Positions 31,922 to 43,630 of a stretch of DNA of 64,000 bases are shown one piece after another. Under the pieces are notes generated by a model. The model did no database searches, was not told the origin of the DNA, and saw only the letters and a list, made by a program, of their open reading frames with translations. Position numbers and translations under genes: made by a program. Position 1 is the stretch's first letter. Every line of letters begins with the position of its first letter. This DNA comes from Hemerocallis citrina (Eukaryota; Streptophyta; Magnoliopsida; Asparagales; Asphodelaceae). The stretch spans positions 5,444,467 through 5,508,466 of the forward strand of contig CM030360.1 in NCBI GenBank assembly GCA_017893485.1. Direction: 5' to 3'.

Positions 31922-33525
31922 TGATGAACACAATATTATTCACATTTTAGAGCAATACCTTTAGTGCAATTAGACATTTAAATGCTCTATATATGGTATT
32001 TTACTCTCCTTTTCTCTTTTCCACAGGAAACAGCATAAAAGTATGAAACGAAGCAGATTCAGGATTTTAAGGATGATATATAAGGAACTGAAGAAATCAG
32101 TCGACTGAGTATGCCAACAGGCGACTGAACAGAGAAGCTGAAGCTGCTCGGCACAGTCGACTCTTCCAACAACAGTCGACTGGGCTGATGAATCATGAAC
32201 CCACTGAAGTCTCGACACAGTCGACTTATATCCAACACCAGTCGCTGATCGGCAGCAGAGTCAACAGATAAGATAATTAAAGATTCATCCAAATCCAAAT
32301 ACAAATCAAAGCAGATACGGAAAGAAAGGAGAAAAGAGAAAGATATATATATCGCCAATCAGATAAGGAAATAAATAAATAAAGAAGAGGGCGTTTATGA
32401 AAAAGAGTAAAAAACCCTAAATCTCTAGCCGTGTTCTATAAATACCAACCAAGATGCAGGGGATGGGGGATGCTCGGAATATCTAAAGACGGCTGGACCG
32501 ACCAAGAAAGGCCATCAATAGCTAGCATCAAAAGAAGGAAGACGATTGCTGATTGGGCTCAAGATCAATATCATACAAATCAGTGTTCTTCTATTCTTCT
32601 CTTTATTTTCATTGTAGTCATGAACTCTATTATATTAATCAATAAAGGTTGTATTATGTGCAACTAATTTAATAGTTGGGTAGATTGAAACCGTAGTCAT
32701 GTGATGCTTATATTTTTCTAAGTGCTACTTTATTGCTTATTGATTAAACCTGAGAGTATTGGAATAGATTTATAGTAATCAAACTAGTTCAGAAACCTAG
32801 GGCAGTCGACTGAAGTGACAGCCAGTAGACTGCAGTCGACTGAAGTGACAGCCAGTCGACTGATCCGAACCTGGGATTATAAGTTTGTGTATTGTAGATC
32901 TGAATCTGTTATGTGAGCATATTGAGACGACCCGTATCTCGTGTTCATAACTTGTAACAAGGGAATCTTTAGGGGTTCTTGGTTTAATCAACTTAAGGGA
33001 TCTAGATCTGATACCAATTTCTAGAACCTTGAGTGTTTGTTCGTTTCCACTGATCTTATGTTTTCTTCAAGTACAACTTAGTAGATACCATGCTAAACAC
33101 TTGATGAAAGAAACGAATTAGAGTAGATACCATGCCTAATTCTTGGCTTAGGGAAACAGTACTTTAAGGAGTAGATACCATGCCCTTGAAGGGAACAAAC
33201 ATGAGTAATAAGAGTAGTGGATCACTTCGCATTACTGACTATAGGTGGAAATCAATGCCCAACTACTTAAATAGATATTAGTGACTCAAATCGTGACACT
33301 TCTTAATTTAGTTTTAATCTTTTCATTTCTTTTAGACTTTTAGAACAAAACTTTATGATTGGTATTTTCTTAGGTTTTATTGATTAGTAAATTGAAATCT
33401 ACAATCTCTGTGGGATCGACCCTTGCTTGCCGCTACGCTTCTTCAAACGATTCGTGCACTTGCGAGGTTTTTATAATTTGTGTCTAGTTTTATCTATTTA
33501 TTTAGGTAACTAGAAACCAACAACA
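31922..33525 (+). mobile_element. Solo LTR inside gag
   Basis: It begins TGATGAACACAATATT and ends AACCAACAACA. GCCAC is duplicated on both sides (31917-31921, 33526-33530). At 1,604 bp it has no coding sequence. It has CAGTCGACTG clusters (32100-32250, 32800-32860), three tandem copies of GTAGATACCATGC near 33080-33180, and GGGATCGACCCTTGCTTGCCGC-type sequence near the end, common at LTR 3' ends in plants. Confidence 0.9.
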
Positions 33526-33746
33526 GCCACTACAAGTCTTATTGCCCCAAGCTGCAGGATGTCGTCTGTAATGGACCAACTCAGCAGGCCGGGAAGAAGC
33601 CGTACCAGCAGGGGCGAGTATTTGCCTTGACTGAAGCTAATGCTGATGAGGTGGATCACGTCATCACTGGTACGAGTGAGGGTGTTTAGGAGTGTTTTTC
33701 TGTCATCTCTTTTTCCGTTTATTTAGTAAATTGTTATGTAACGAGT

Positions 33747-34118
33747 GTGTGTTATGTAATAGGAGAACTTTATTTAAATGGAAAGAAAGCTGTTGTTTTG
33801 TTTGATACTGGATCCTCTCACACTTTTGTATCACCTAAATTTGCTAAAGTTCTGGGAGTCGAACCGAAGATATTTCCAGACAAGGTTTTAGCAGTAGCTA
33901 CTCCGTCAGGGGAGACTTTAACCACTGATCGGTACTATGCGGACTGCGAGATCGTGATTGGGGATAGAATTTTCGGGATTGATCTGATCGAGCTGAATGT
34001 CTTGGGAGTCGATATTATCATTGGCATTGATTGGATGTCAGTGTACAGTGCGAGCATCGAGTGCAAGACTAAGAAAGTAACAGTGAAGGCTCCAGGTGGA
34101 CCTGAAGTCACTTTCTAA
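33747..34118 (+). pseudogene. gypsy aspartic protease region
   Basis: The frame encodes GKKAVVLFDTGSSHTFVSP, with the catalytic DTG, then IIIGIDWM, typical of gypsy proteases. It ends at a stop after 123 codons instead of reading on into the RT. In intact elements this is part of the gag-pol polyprotein. Confidence 0.88.
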
Positions 34119-34139
34119 GGGAAGAAGAGATGTTCTGGT

Positions 34140-34975
34140 TTGGTGGCAGCTATCTGCAAGAGGGATGTTCCTATAGAGGTGCAGCAAATTCATGTGGTTC
34201 AGAATTATCTGACTGTGTTCTTGGAAGATTTTCCTGGGTTACCTCCGCATCGTGATGTGGAGTTCAGCATCACTATCCAACCAGGGAGTGCACCTATTTT
34301 CAAGGCACCGTATAGGATGGCGCCTGTGGAGCAGGATGAGATCAAACGGCAGATTGAGGAAATGTTGGAGAAAGACTTTATTCAACCGAGTGCGTCACCC
34401 TGGGGAGCGCTGGTGCTTTTGGTAAAGAAGAATGATGGTTCAATGAGGATGTGCATCGATTACCGGGAGCTGAATAAGGTACTATTCAGAATAAGTATCC
34501 TATTCCACGAATTGATGACTTGTTCGATCGTCTATAGGGAGCAGCTGTTTTCTCCAAAATAGATCTTCGATTAGGATATCATCAAGTTCGAGTGAAGACT
34601 GAAGATGTGCATAAGAATGTGTTCAGAACTCGACACGGGCATTACGAATTCTTAGTTATGCCGTTTGGAGTGACGAATGCACCTGCAATTTTCATGGACA
34701 TGAGAACAGAGTTCTAAGGCCATTCATTGATTCTTTCGTCGTGGTGTTTATCGACGATATTCTTGTGTACTCTAAGTCAGGGGAGGAGCACACAGAGCAT
34801 CTGGCAACATTTTTGATGATGCTTCAGGAGCATGAGTTGTATGCCAAGTTGTCCAAGTGCGATTTCTGGAAATCTGAAGTGGCATTCCTGGGTCACATCC
34901 TTTCTAAGGAGGGAGTGGCAACTGATCCGCAGAAGATAGAGGCGGTGAAGGATTGGCAAGGCCTACTACAGTGAA
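34140..34975 (+). pseudogene. gypsy reverse transcriptase, frameshifted
   Basis: Piece one (34140-34562) has [26 protein letters not shown] and MCIDYRELN. The next segment (34563-34735) continues in another frame, and piece two (34741-34974) has the catalytic FIDDILVYS and [14 protein letters not shown]. At least two frameshifts and stops prevent expression. Confidence 0.9.
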
Positions 34976-35520
34976 GGAAATCAGGAGTTTCCTTGGGCTA
35001 ACTGGATATTACAGGAGATTTATCCAGGGCTATGCTCAGATAGCCTGCTCACTGATCTGACCAAGAAGAATGTGAACTTCAAGTGGACTGAGCAGAGGCA
35101 AGCTTTCAGGAGTTGAAAGAGAGGCTGGCTACTGCACCCATTTTGGCTTTGCCTAGAGTAGGTATTGAGTATGATGTCTACAATGATGCTTCACATCGTG
35201 GCTTGGTTGTGTCTTAATGCAAGAAGGAAAAGTGATCGCTTATGGGTCTAGGCAACTACGACCGCATGAGAAGAATTATCCGACTCATGATACAGAGTTG
35301 GCTACGATTATCCTTGCCTTGAAGCAATGGAGACATTACGTGTATGGTGAGAAGCTGAACATGTACGCGTACCACAAAAGCTTGAAGTACATCTATCAGC
35401 AGAAAGATCTGAATCTGAGGTAACGGAGATGGCTGGAAGTACTCGAGGACATTCGTCCGGAGATTAAGTACCATCCTGGGAAGGCTAATGTTGTTGCTGA
35501 TGTACTTAGCCACAAGAGCA
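34976..35520 (+). pseudogene. gypsy RNase H region, degraded
   Basis: Frames change several times. Recognisable parts are [20 protein letters not shown] and [14 protein letters not shown] at 35217-35423, which is the RNase H of gypsy elements. The DASHRG-type motif upstream near 35190 is out of frame. Confidence 0.8.
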
Positions 35521-35531
35521 GTCTGGCTAGT

Positions 35532-36949
35532 TTGATTACGATCCAGAGACAGCTGGCAGAGGAGTTGGATCGGACTAGTATTGAAGTCGTTCTGCAAGAC
35601 TTGGGATCATCTTTAGCTCAGTTGAGGCTTCAACCAACGCTGAATGAAAGGATTATCGCAAGTCAGAAGGAAGATATAGAGATTCAGAAGATGAAGGAGC
35701 AAGTCGGTGCTGGCAGGTTGTTCGAGTTTCAGATCAGGGATGAGGTGCTGTGGTTTGGAGAGAGGCTGTGTGTTCCGGATCAGTCGGACTTGAAAGAAAG
35801 TATTCTTCAGAAGGCACATGCTACTCTTTTGTCAATACATCCTGGGAGTACCAAGATGTATAAGGACATTAAACAGCATTTTTGGTGGTCAAGTTTGAAA
35901 CGGGATGTGGCCGAGTTCGTGGCGAAGTGTGAGATCTGTCAACAAGTCAAAGCCGAGAATCAGAAACCTGGAGGTCTATTGCAACCGTTACCTATTTCGG
36001 AACGGAGGTGGGATAACATCAGTATGGATTTCATCACGGGTTTGCCCAAGAGTTCAAGGGGCAATGATGCGATTTGGGTCATAGTCGATCGACTAACCAA
36101 GTCCGCTCACTTCTTGGCGATGAAACTCACTTCGTCGATGGACAGATTGGCTGAATTGTAGGTTGGTGAGATCATCAGGCTGTATGGTGTTCATTAACCA
36201 TTGTGTCTAATCGAGATGCACGATTTACTTCGCATTTCTGGAGGAGTCTTCAAAAAGCTTTGGGTACCAAGACGAATTTCAGCACTGCTTTTCATCCTCA
36301 GACCGATGGGCAAACCGAGAGAGTCAACCATATTCTTAAGGACATGCTTCGGTGCTGTGTACAAGACTTCGGAGGCAGTTGGGAAAGGCATTTAGCTCTG
36401 GTGGAATTCGCCTACAACAACAGTTTTCAGACTAGCATTGGGAAGGCGCCGTATGAAGCTCTGTATGGCCGGAAGTGCAGAACACCTGTCTGTTGGTTCG
36501 AAGTTGGGGAGTGTCAAATGTTTTGGCCTGAGATTGTGCAACATACCTCTGAAAAGATTGATCTGATCAGGAAGAGGTTGGTGGATGCTCAGAGTAGGCA
36601 GAAGAGCTATGCAGACAACCGGAGGAGGGACCTTGAGTTTGAGGTTGGTGAATTTGTCTTTCTGAAGGTTTCACCTAGCAAGGGTGTGATTCGCTTCGGC
36701 AAAGGTGGAAAGTTAGCCCTGAGGTTTATAGGCCCGTACAAGATATTGAAGCGGATTGGGAAAACTGCATATCGGTTAGAGTTGCCGGAAGAATTGTCTC
36801 AGATGCATAGTGTTTTCCATGTGTCTATGCTAAGAGGTTACATTCCAGATCCTAGTCACCATTTGCCTGAAGTGCCAGAGGGTTTGCAGTTGGATCTAGT
36901 TACATTGAGCTTCCAGTTGAGATTGTCGTTTGTCGGGAGAAAGTATTGA
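35532..36949 (+). pseudogene. gypsy integrase, two frames
   Basis: 35532-36161 holds the zinc-binding HHCC region (SIHPGSTKMY, CEICQQVK) and the first catalytic Asp in MDFITGLP, and ends at TAG. After a short gap in another frame, 36203-36949 holds the second Asp (SNRDARFTS), the catalytic Glu (DGQTERVNHIL) and the C-terminal region with HSVFHVSMLRGYIPDP. By family it inserts cDNA into nuclear DNA. The breaks make it inactive. Confidence 0.9.
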
Positions 36950-37062
36950 GTAACAAGACGATATCGATGGTCAAAGTAGTCTGAAGAAACCAGTTGGTTG
37001 AAGAGACTACTTGGGAATCTGAGGGAAGGATGTTGAAGGATCATCCTGAGCTCTTTGCTTGA
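36870..37062 (+). pseudogene. Chromodomain remnant after integrase
   Basis: In a frame different from the integrase tail, conceptual translation shows a PVEIV block, a VKVVWRNQ block and a TTWESEGRM block ending DHPELFA. This matches the chromodomain of Tekay/Del-type chromoviruses, which directs insertion toward marked chromatin. It is frameshifted and has a stop. Confidence 0.65.
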
Positions 37063-37146
37063 TTTGTATCTATATTCTTTTCTTCTTGTGTGGTTGTGTT
37101 TTTGTTTCTCACTCTTCAAGTATAGTTCCGGGGACGGAACAATTCT

Positions 37147-37156
37147 AAGGAGGGAG
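37147..37156 (+). promoter_or_regulatory. Polypurine tract of the gypsy element
   Basis: AAGGAGGGAG lies three bases before the 3' LTR. It is the usual site for starting plus-strand DNA. Confidence 0.85.
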
Positions 37157-37159
37157 TGT

Positions 37160-39720
37160 TGTAACACCCTAGTTTTCATTTATGAGATTTTTGTGATTTT
37201 ACGTGTTTTGCACGTGTGATTTCATTTGTATAATTTTTCGTATAAAATATTTTTATAGTATTTGTTCTCCATTATTTTTCCAAAATTATTTTCTTTTAAA
37301 GCCTAATTAAAATCTAAAGCCCAAATTGTCTTTTTAGCCCACTTTATTAATTAATTATTTTAATTATTTAAACCCATAGTTAAATTAGCCCATTAGTGAG
37401 CTCATTTAACTTATTTCTCTTTTAAAACAATTTAACTTGTATTGTAGACTCTTTTCATGAACAAATAATTTTTTATGCAAATGTACACTTGTAAGGAGGG
37501 GGTACTAGTTGGCACATGCAAGCACTAGGGTGTGCATTGCACACCTTACAGTAGGCCGGATAATGGACAAAGAGAGAGGGAGAAATGGAGCTAGTGGAGG
37601 GGTAGTTATCTCATCATGGGTAGTTACTACAACTTGCTAACTCATCCTAGCCTTTGATCTCTAACCATTTGATTTAATCCTAGCCATCTATTCTCACCCA
37701 ATAAATGTATAAATACCCCCTAGTTCTTCTCATTTAGTACACTAGAAAATTGATTAAAGAAAGAAAAGAATTAGAGTGAGAAAAGATTGGGAGTTTTGGT
37801 GAGTAAAAAGATTGAGGAGATTTTTGGTGTGTGTGCTCATCCAAGAGGAGGCCGGAAGTGCACTAGGAGAGGCTCGGGTTTGCTACACCAAGGAGGAGGA
37901 GGCAACTTTGAGGCACAACCTAGGAGGAGAAGGATCCATTCGTGCATTCTAGGAGATTTCTAGGAGCTTTTTATTCGTTTTTCTCCAAATAGGTGGGTGT
38001 TTCTCATACTTCTAATTCTAGTTACCATGCTAGGAATGCTTTGATAGAATTATTAATAAAAACTTAAGTGAAATTGACTCCATGTTTGCTTATGTAGAGA
38101 TGAATTGATAATTTAGAAGATGTTTGTTGAAATGATTGCTAGTTGATAAATTATGAATTGAAATGCTAGAAGATATCATGTTTTGTCATGCTAGATATTT
38201 AAGAACCATATTGTGTAAAGAAAATCTATACATTTGAGACAAAGTTGGATGTATCTTGTGAAAGTGATTGTTTAAATTAAGATAACTCTATTGTAGTTAG
38301 ATGAGAAATTGGTGTTTTAAAAAGGTTGTAGATTGCTAATAAATGAAAGAATGAAGGAATGAGGTATTTTTGTAGAAAATTATATTCAAATTGTGTGCAA
38401 CTATGATTTTTTCTCAATGTCGAAATTATGGACATAGAATACCAAATAAGATCAAAAATGCATGTGTTACTGGTAAATAATGAATTTAAAAATACTAGTT
38501 TACTGTATTTGTATATACATTAAAATCTGGAGAGTTTTGACTCAAAAAGAGAGGAAAAGAACTAAAAGATATTTTGGGAATTTGAAAACCTAGTAGCATC
38601 AGTCGACCGATTAGATTGAAACAGTCGATCGCTCTGAGTATTTATTTTCGAGTCCAAATCTTTGCCGAATAGTCGACCGATTAGATTGAAACAATCGACT
38701 GCTCTAAGTATTTATCTTCGAGTTCATACCCTGCGGATCAGTCGACCGACTACACTGTGATAGTCGACTACCCCGACCAATGATTTTCGAGTTGTAAATC
38801 CTTACAGAACAGCCGACTGCCCATGCTTTAATAGTCGACTGCCCTGAAGTTTCAACTAATGTCTGGATTTTCGTGAGATAATTTTCTATAACCTGTGGTC
38901 TAGTATAAATAAGAATTTGAGATTATTTTTGGTAATAAATAAGAACTTATTATTTTATAGGATGTGGATACTGCTCCAGAGTACCATCTCGGTGGCAACG
39001 CTCGTAGGGTGTTTGGTGACTGCGGGTGGTGTCATGTATATGGTAGGAGCTGAATTACCACAGGATGCTTGCATGATGTGTCATGTGTCAGTGCATTGGG
39101 ATTCCCTCCACGGCGCCTAGACATGAGTTCGTAGGTCATAGAACATCTAGGATACTTACTGTAGTTACAGTAGTAGATTAAGTCGTGGTGAGGGATTGAA
39201 CCCTACAAGATGAAGAACGGTTAAGGGCTTTTCCTCAGACCTATGTAGTATGGGCTGCATAGACTCTGAACAAGTGCGCATTAGTGTCATATAACAGAAA
39301 TAATTGCATTAAGGACTAAGTGCACATTCACAGTACGACATCAATAAGATAGTACTTTTAGCTTTATTTGTGAACAAGTTTGTGGTTGTTAAGTATTGAG
39401 AATCATTATACTGTTTTTGGCATAGAGATGATGATCGTGTATAATATTTCGTCAGTTGAATGAACTGACGCGCCCACAGATTTTATGCAGGGTAAAGTGG
39501 TTAACAAGACTAAAGAATACATGCTGATTAAAGATTGATTCAAGAGTTGTACATTTCAATTCATGTAAATTGTTGTAAATTGCTTCCGCTATAAATATGT
39601 AATGTAATTGTAAACTCTGATGTAACAAAAAGTTTTATTTCCTTGTAAAATTGTACGAAAGAAGTGTAAAGATCCTGCGGAACTTCGAATTCAGTCTGTT
39701 TTGGAATTCAGGGTGTTACA
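37160..39720 (+). repeat. 3' LTR of the gypsy element
   Basis: 2,561 bp, beginning TGTAACACCCTAG and ending GGGTGTTACA. It matches the 5' LTR along its length apart from a gap of about 610 bp near 38950. It shows the sequence interrupted in the 5' LTR by the solo insertion, which fixes the borders of that insertion. Confidence 0.93.
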
Positions 39721-39980
39721 GGGCTGGGGGACGAAGAGGCTATGGGGACAGATCGACGACCCGGTTGTGGTTGTGTACTGGTGGTGGTGCAACTGCTAGT
39801 TGTTGTAGCTAGGTGCTCATCTTCATTGGGTCGGATCGGATCCTTAGAAGCATAGTGGGTAATTGGGTGGGATCCGACATGGAGGAGGGTAGAAGAGGTG
39901 GCGGTTTATAAGGGAGAGTGGGGTGGGCCCCACCGGTACTTAGGGAAATGGGATACTGGTGGGGCCCACTGAGGAAGGGT

Positions 39981-40010
<30 letters not shown>
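39721..40010. other. Unassigned GC-richer segment
   Basis: Between the gypsy 3' LTR and the TA-rich repeats. It includes GGTGGGGCCCACTG and GTGGGCCCCACC-type palindromic stretches and a GGGTCGGATCGGATCC motif. It could be a fragment of another LTR or host sequence; nothing decides. Confidence 0.3.
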
Positions 40011-40014
<4 letters not shown>

Positions 40015-40268
40015 AGTAATCCAATGAGAAACATCTTAAAATAAGAAAATGAGCAACATTAATTATAACCATTGGATATGAGAGAATTGAGATATATATA
40101 TAGGAGTAATCCAATGAGAAACATCTTAAAATAAGAAAATGAGCAACATTAATTATAACCATTGGATATGAGAGAATTGAGATATATATATAGGAGTAAT
40201 CCAATGAGAAACATCTTAAAATAAGAAAATGAGCAACATTAATTATAACCATTGGATATGAGAGAATT

Positions 40269-40280
<12 letters not shown>
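40011..40280 (+). repeat. Three 90-bp tandem units copied from the neighbouring TIR element
   Basis: Units start at 40011, 40101 and 40191 (TAGGAGTAATCCAATGAG...) and each ends in a short TA run. Their sequence equals the first 85 or so bases of the left arm of the element at 40325. Each unit is therefore a copy of that element's end joined by TA repeats. Confidence 0.92.

Positions 40281-40324
<44 letters not shown>
40272..40324 (+). repeat. (TA)n microsatellite
   Basis: About 26 TA units between the 90-bp units and the left end of the long-TIR element. A similar TA run precedes 40011. Confidence 0.95.
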
Positions 40325-40327
<3 letters not shown>

Positions 40328-41430
40328 GAGTAATCCAATGAGAAACATCTTAAAATAAGAAAATGAGCAACATTAATTATAACCATTGGATATGAGAGGA
40401 TTGAGATGAATGGTTCTAATTCATTTGGATTAGTAATTTAAAAAACCGGTTTATTTTAACTAATCTATTAAAAAAACCACAAAAAAAACCCAAACATCAG
40501 TTGATTGACATTGTATTCTAGGACCTAATGCCAAGTTCGATTTCTTAAAATGGTCCAAGTGAGTGGAAAGTTCATTTTTACAGTAAACCAACGAGACAAC
40601 CCAAACAAAATTCTAAACCAACAATCAAAAGACCAGGGGAGCTAAGGAAATGCATTAGTCTTGAGAAAGAGAAGTGCTTATGATTTTATAACTAATCAAA
40701 AGAACTTCACTTGGATTAGCGAAAAAAAAGAACTTCATACTTCATGCCAGGTTTTCCAGACTACTCACAAGGAAAAATGGAAACTAAATCTTCAAGGCAG
40801 AAATTCAATACGGAAAAACCAAACAGAATTTGAGAATAAAGAGACAGTATTTTGGAACCAAGATAACGCAAAAGCCTAAGCAGGAATGGGAGTGTTTACC
40901 TATGAACTATTTCAAGTTTTGCTGTAATTGAGAACCAAAAGCAAATGTTCAAGACCACAACATATAGAAGGCAATCCTCCATGAGTTTAGTTATGGATCA
41001 ATATAGTCTGTTTAAATGGAGAAGGCAGTTATATATTTGATACAATTGAACTTCCAAAGAGACTTGTTACACGAAGAGCATGTGTTTTTTTACACCAAAG
41101 CACAAAGAAGGGAAATAATAGGAAAAAAGTACTGAGAGAAATTGACAAGAGTTTTCATGACATCAGACTTGGGCCAAGGAGGTCACAAGTTCAAGGCATG
41201 CTTTCCAGTTTCAACACTTAAAACGTAAAAGAAATAAGAGTTTATGCAATGGTTCAAATCAAAAACCAAAATCTATTTTATCTCATATTCAAATGAGTTC
41301 AGATAAATAAGATAACAATATTGTTCTTGGTATATCAAACAACATGGGGATGAAAAAAGTAAACGCTCTCTATACTTGACTACAAATCAGGAATTATAGG
41401 AAAGAAGTTGTATTAAGGCAAGAAATACCG

Positions 41431-41487
<57 letters not shown>

Positions 41488-41872
41488 TTATTAATTTCTC
41501 TCTGGTAGCCCTAAGACAAAATGTTTTTGTATATAATGATCTTTTTATTGATAGCTTGATTGCAGTTAGATGCATTAAGAATATTAAATATTATTGGAGG
41601 ACAGTGGGGATTGTTTTATTGCTAGGGTTAGGGAACAAACTGAGATGTTTTTTTTTTTTTTTGGTTTTTTTTGTGTGTGTATAAGATATGAGAACTGATG
41701 TTTGGGTTTTTTTTTTGGTGGTTTTTTTATAGATTAGTTAAAATAAACCAGTTTTTTAAATTACTAATCCAAATGAATTAGAGTCATTCATCTCAATCCT
41801 CTCATATCCAACGGTTATAATTAATGTTTCTCATTTTCTTATTTTAAGATATTTCTCATTGCATTACTCCTC
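40325..41872. mobile_element. Long-TIR element associated with TA repeats
   Basis: The left arm (40325-40502) and right arm (about 41693-41872) are inverted copies of about 180 bp, starting GAGGAGTAAT and ending CCAAACATCAGTT. The interior (40503-41692) has no recognised gene and holds a 55-G run. TA microsatellite lies on the left; CT then TA repeats lie on the right. Long arms and TA-repeat targets resemble Mutator-like or Micron-type MITEs. No clear target duplication could be read because of the repeats. Confidence 0.8.
41432..41486 (+). repeat. 55-base G homopolymer
   Basis: An unbroken run of 55 G within the long-TIR element. It is strongly quadruplex-prone. Its true length should be doubted, since such runs are hard to read and assemble. 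Confidence 0.85.
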
Positions 41873-41919
41873 TCTCTCTCTCTCTCTCTCTCTAATATAT
41901 ATATATATATATATATATA
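41869..41919 (+). repeat. (CT)n then (TA)n microsatellite
   Basis: About 12 CT units run directly into about 12 TA units at the right border of the long-TIR element. Confidence 0.95.
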
Positions 41920-42226
41920 GCCACACACACCGTATGCATATGCTCTCAAAATAATCTGACAATAAGGAAATAATGCAAGCGGAAATTAAACCATGAAAAC
42001 AAGAGATTTGATGGGGATTAGTAAGACAAAGAAGTGCTCGAGTTAGTCCAATTTGGTAGAAATATGAAGGGAAATATATTGGAAAAAAGAGCATTGGTTA
42101 TGATAAAAAAATATTGGATTTTATGATGAATATATTGGATTTTCGTTGCATTTAAATAGACGTAAGTTTTTTGAAAATTCTATGTATTTAAGAAAGATTT
42201 TGTTTTGAGAAGGAAAATGTAATTAG
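41920..42226. other. Non-coding AT-rich stretch
   Basis: I see no gene, repeat border or RNA in these 300 bases apart from TTGGATTTT-type short repeats. Confidence 0.5.
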
Positions 42227-43000
42227 TGTTAAATTTAGGGATGAGAAAGAATTGTTTATTATATTATTGGATTCTTATTGATTGAATTAAATGTGTACAA
42301 TGTCTCCTATATATAGGAGAGAAGAAAAAGCTAAGCAGATACATTATTTGATATGAGGCTAAACTAATATCTCTCATCTAACATAATATCTAACACCCCA
42401 TCTCAAACTCAAGTTGGTTCAAGTAACATGAATTTGGAATATTGACGGTGTTCATATGGCAGGGACGACACATGGTGATGCACTTGGTGGCGAAGCATGA
42501 CGTAGGGAAGACACTCAAGTATATGGCGCATAGGACGACGCACTGTGATGCATAAACGATCCGGTTCTTGGATCTTGAAAGGTGTAGAAGTGGGAAGTGT
42601 GGGAGTTTGTGTCGGATCTTGCCATTGAATAAGTTGTAGTAGTATATGGACGATCCATCTCTTGGATCTTGAAAGGTGTAGAAGTGTGAAGTGTGGGAAT
42701 TTGTGTCGGCTCCTGACACTAAAGAAGTTGTAGTAGTAGTTGGATCTTGAAAGGTGTAGAACTAGAAATTTGAAGAAGAAATTGTGCACGGTAGATGGTG
42801 AACTGAGGTGGGATCTCGCCCCCTGAATTGAGAAGTAGTAGAATAAGTGGTGACGCACGGAAGCGGCACATGTTGGGATTTCACACCCGGACTGAGAAGT
42901 AGTAGTAGTGGAGGAAGGAAGTACGAGACGACCTTAGGATGGATGTGAGGATCTATAATAATGGTGGGATCTCCCCCTTTCATACTCACGTTGGATTAAT
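42227..43000 (-). mobile_element. Copia-like LTR with adjoining internal remnant
   Basis: Bases 42227-42395 (169 bp) begin TGTTAAATTTAGG and end TATCTAACA, and on the minus strand contain CTATATATAGGAG, a likely TATA box. Directly next to them, also read on the minus strand, is GAGATGGGG, a polypurine tract, so this is a 3' LTR. The adjoining 42405-43000 carries three repeats of GGATCTTGAAAGGTGTAGAA spaced about 95 bp. There is no pol coding sequence. It resembles the 3' end of a truncated or non-autonomous copia element. Confidence 0.6.
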
Positions 43001-43369
43001 CAATGGGAGTTTGTCATGAGATCTGGATGCAGAAGTTGAAGAACCTGCAATATTTTATTTTTTTTTAAAAATTATTTTGAAATACAGAAACGGGTCGTGT
43101 AACCCCCGTTCCCGTAAATACGTATTTCCTGAATATTTTTTTTATTTTGATTACTTATAAATTTAGTTTGTGTTAAATTCATTTTTTTGAAATTCTTCTA
43201 TTAAAATCTTTTCAAAACGAAAATTTTGTTTATTATGAATAACGGTGTGTTTAAACTGTACTTTCCATTTTATAGTTGATTGGCTATTTATATCTAAATA
43301 AAAAATAGTTTGATTTAGTTTAATAAGTTTGTTTAAATCCAATACCTATTTGTTACATAATCTTATTAT
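43001..43369. other. Non-coding AT-rich stretch
   Basis: No features recognised between the copia remnant and the ATT microsatellite. Confidence 0.5.
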
Positions 43370-43418
43370 AGCTATTATTATTATTGTTATTGTTATTTTC
43401 ATTATTATTGCTATCTTG

Positions 43419-43506
<88 letters not shown>

Positions 43507-43625
43507 CAGTATTATTATGATTATTGCTATTATGATTATTGTTATTGTTATTATTATTATTTTAATTATCAACATTTGTTGTTATTGTTACTTTTGTTAC
43601 CATTATTGTTATTATTTTTATTGTT
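43370..43625 (+). repeat. Long (ATT)n microsatellite
   Basis: Imperfect at the edges and perfect for about 85 bases at its core (about 43421-43505). Open frames here read poly-Leu or poly-Tyr and are not genes. The repeat runs up to the break of the minus-strand pararetrovirus fragment. Confidence 0.95.
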
Positions 43626-43630
43626 TCTTA

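Larger units (their letters stand above)
24193..39720 (+). mobile_element. Ty3/gypsy retrotransposon, Tekay/Del-like, decayed, with nested insertions
   Basis: Long LTRs begin TGTAACACCCTAG and end GGGTGTTACA. The first is followed by a tRNA-iMet primer site, TGGTATCAGAGC, and the second is preceded by a purine tract. Between them lie an extra coiled-coil ORF, gag, protease, RT, RNase H, integrase and a chromodomain remnant, all in gypsy order. The integrase and chromodomain resemble the Tekay/Del clade. Two solo LTRs have inserted, in the 5' LTR and in gag. No matching 5-bp duplication flanks the element (CCGGA on the left, GGGCT on the right). Confidence 0.92.

Noticed and set aside
24188..39725. 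CCGGA/GGGCT as a target duplication of the gypsy element
   Set aside because: The five-base flanks do not match, so no duplication is claimed.
39809..40348. 179-codon minus-strand frame
   Set aside because: It is a translation of the 90-bp tandem units and TA repeats.
41160..41205. B-box-like GGTCACAAGTTCAAGGC within the long-TIR element
   Set aside because: It lacks the central TTCGA and any A box; probably chance.
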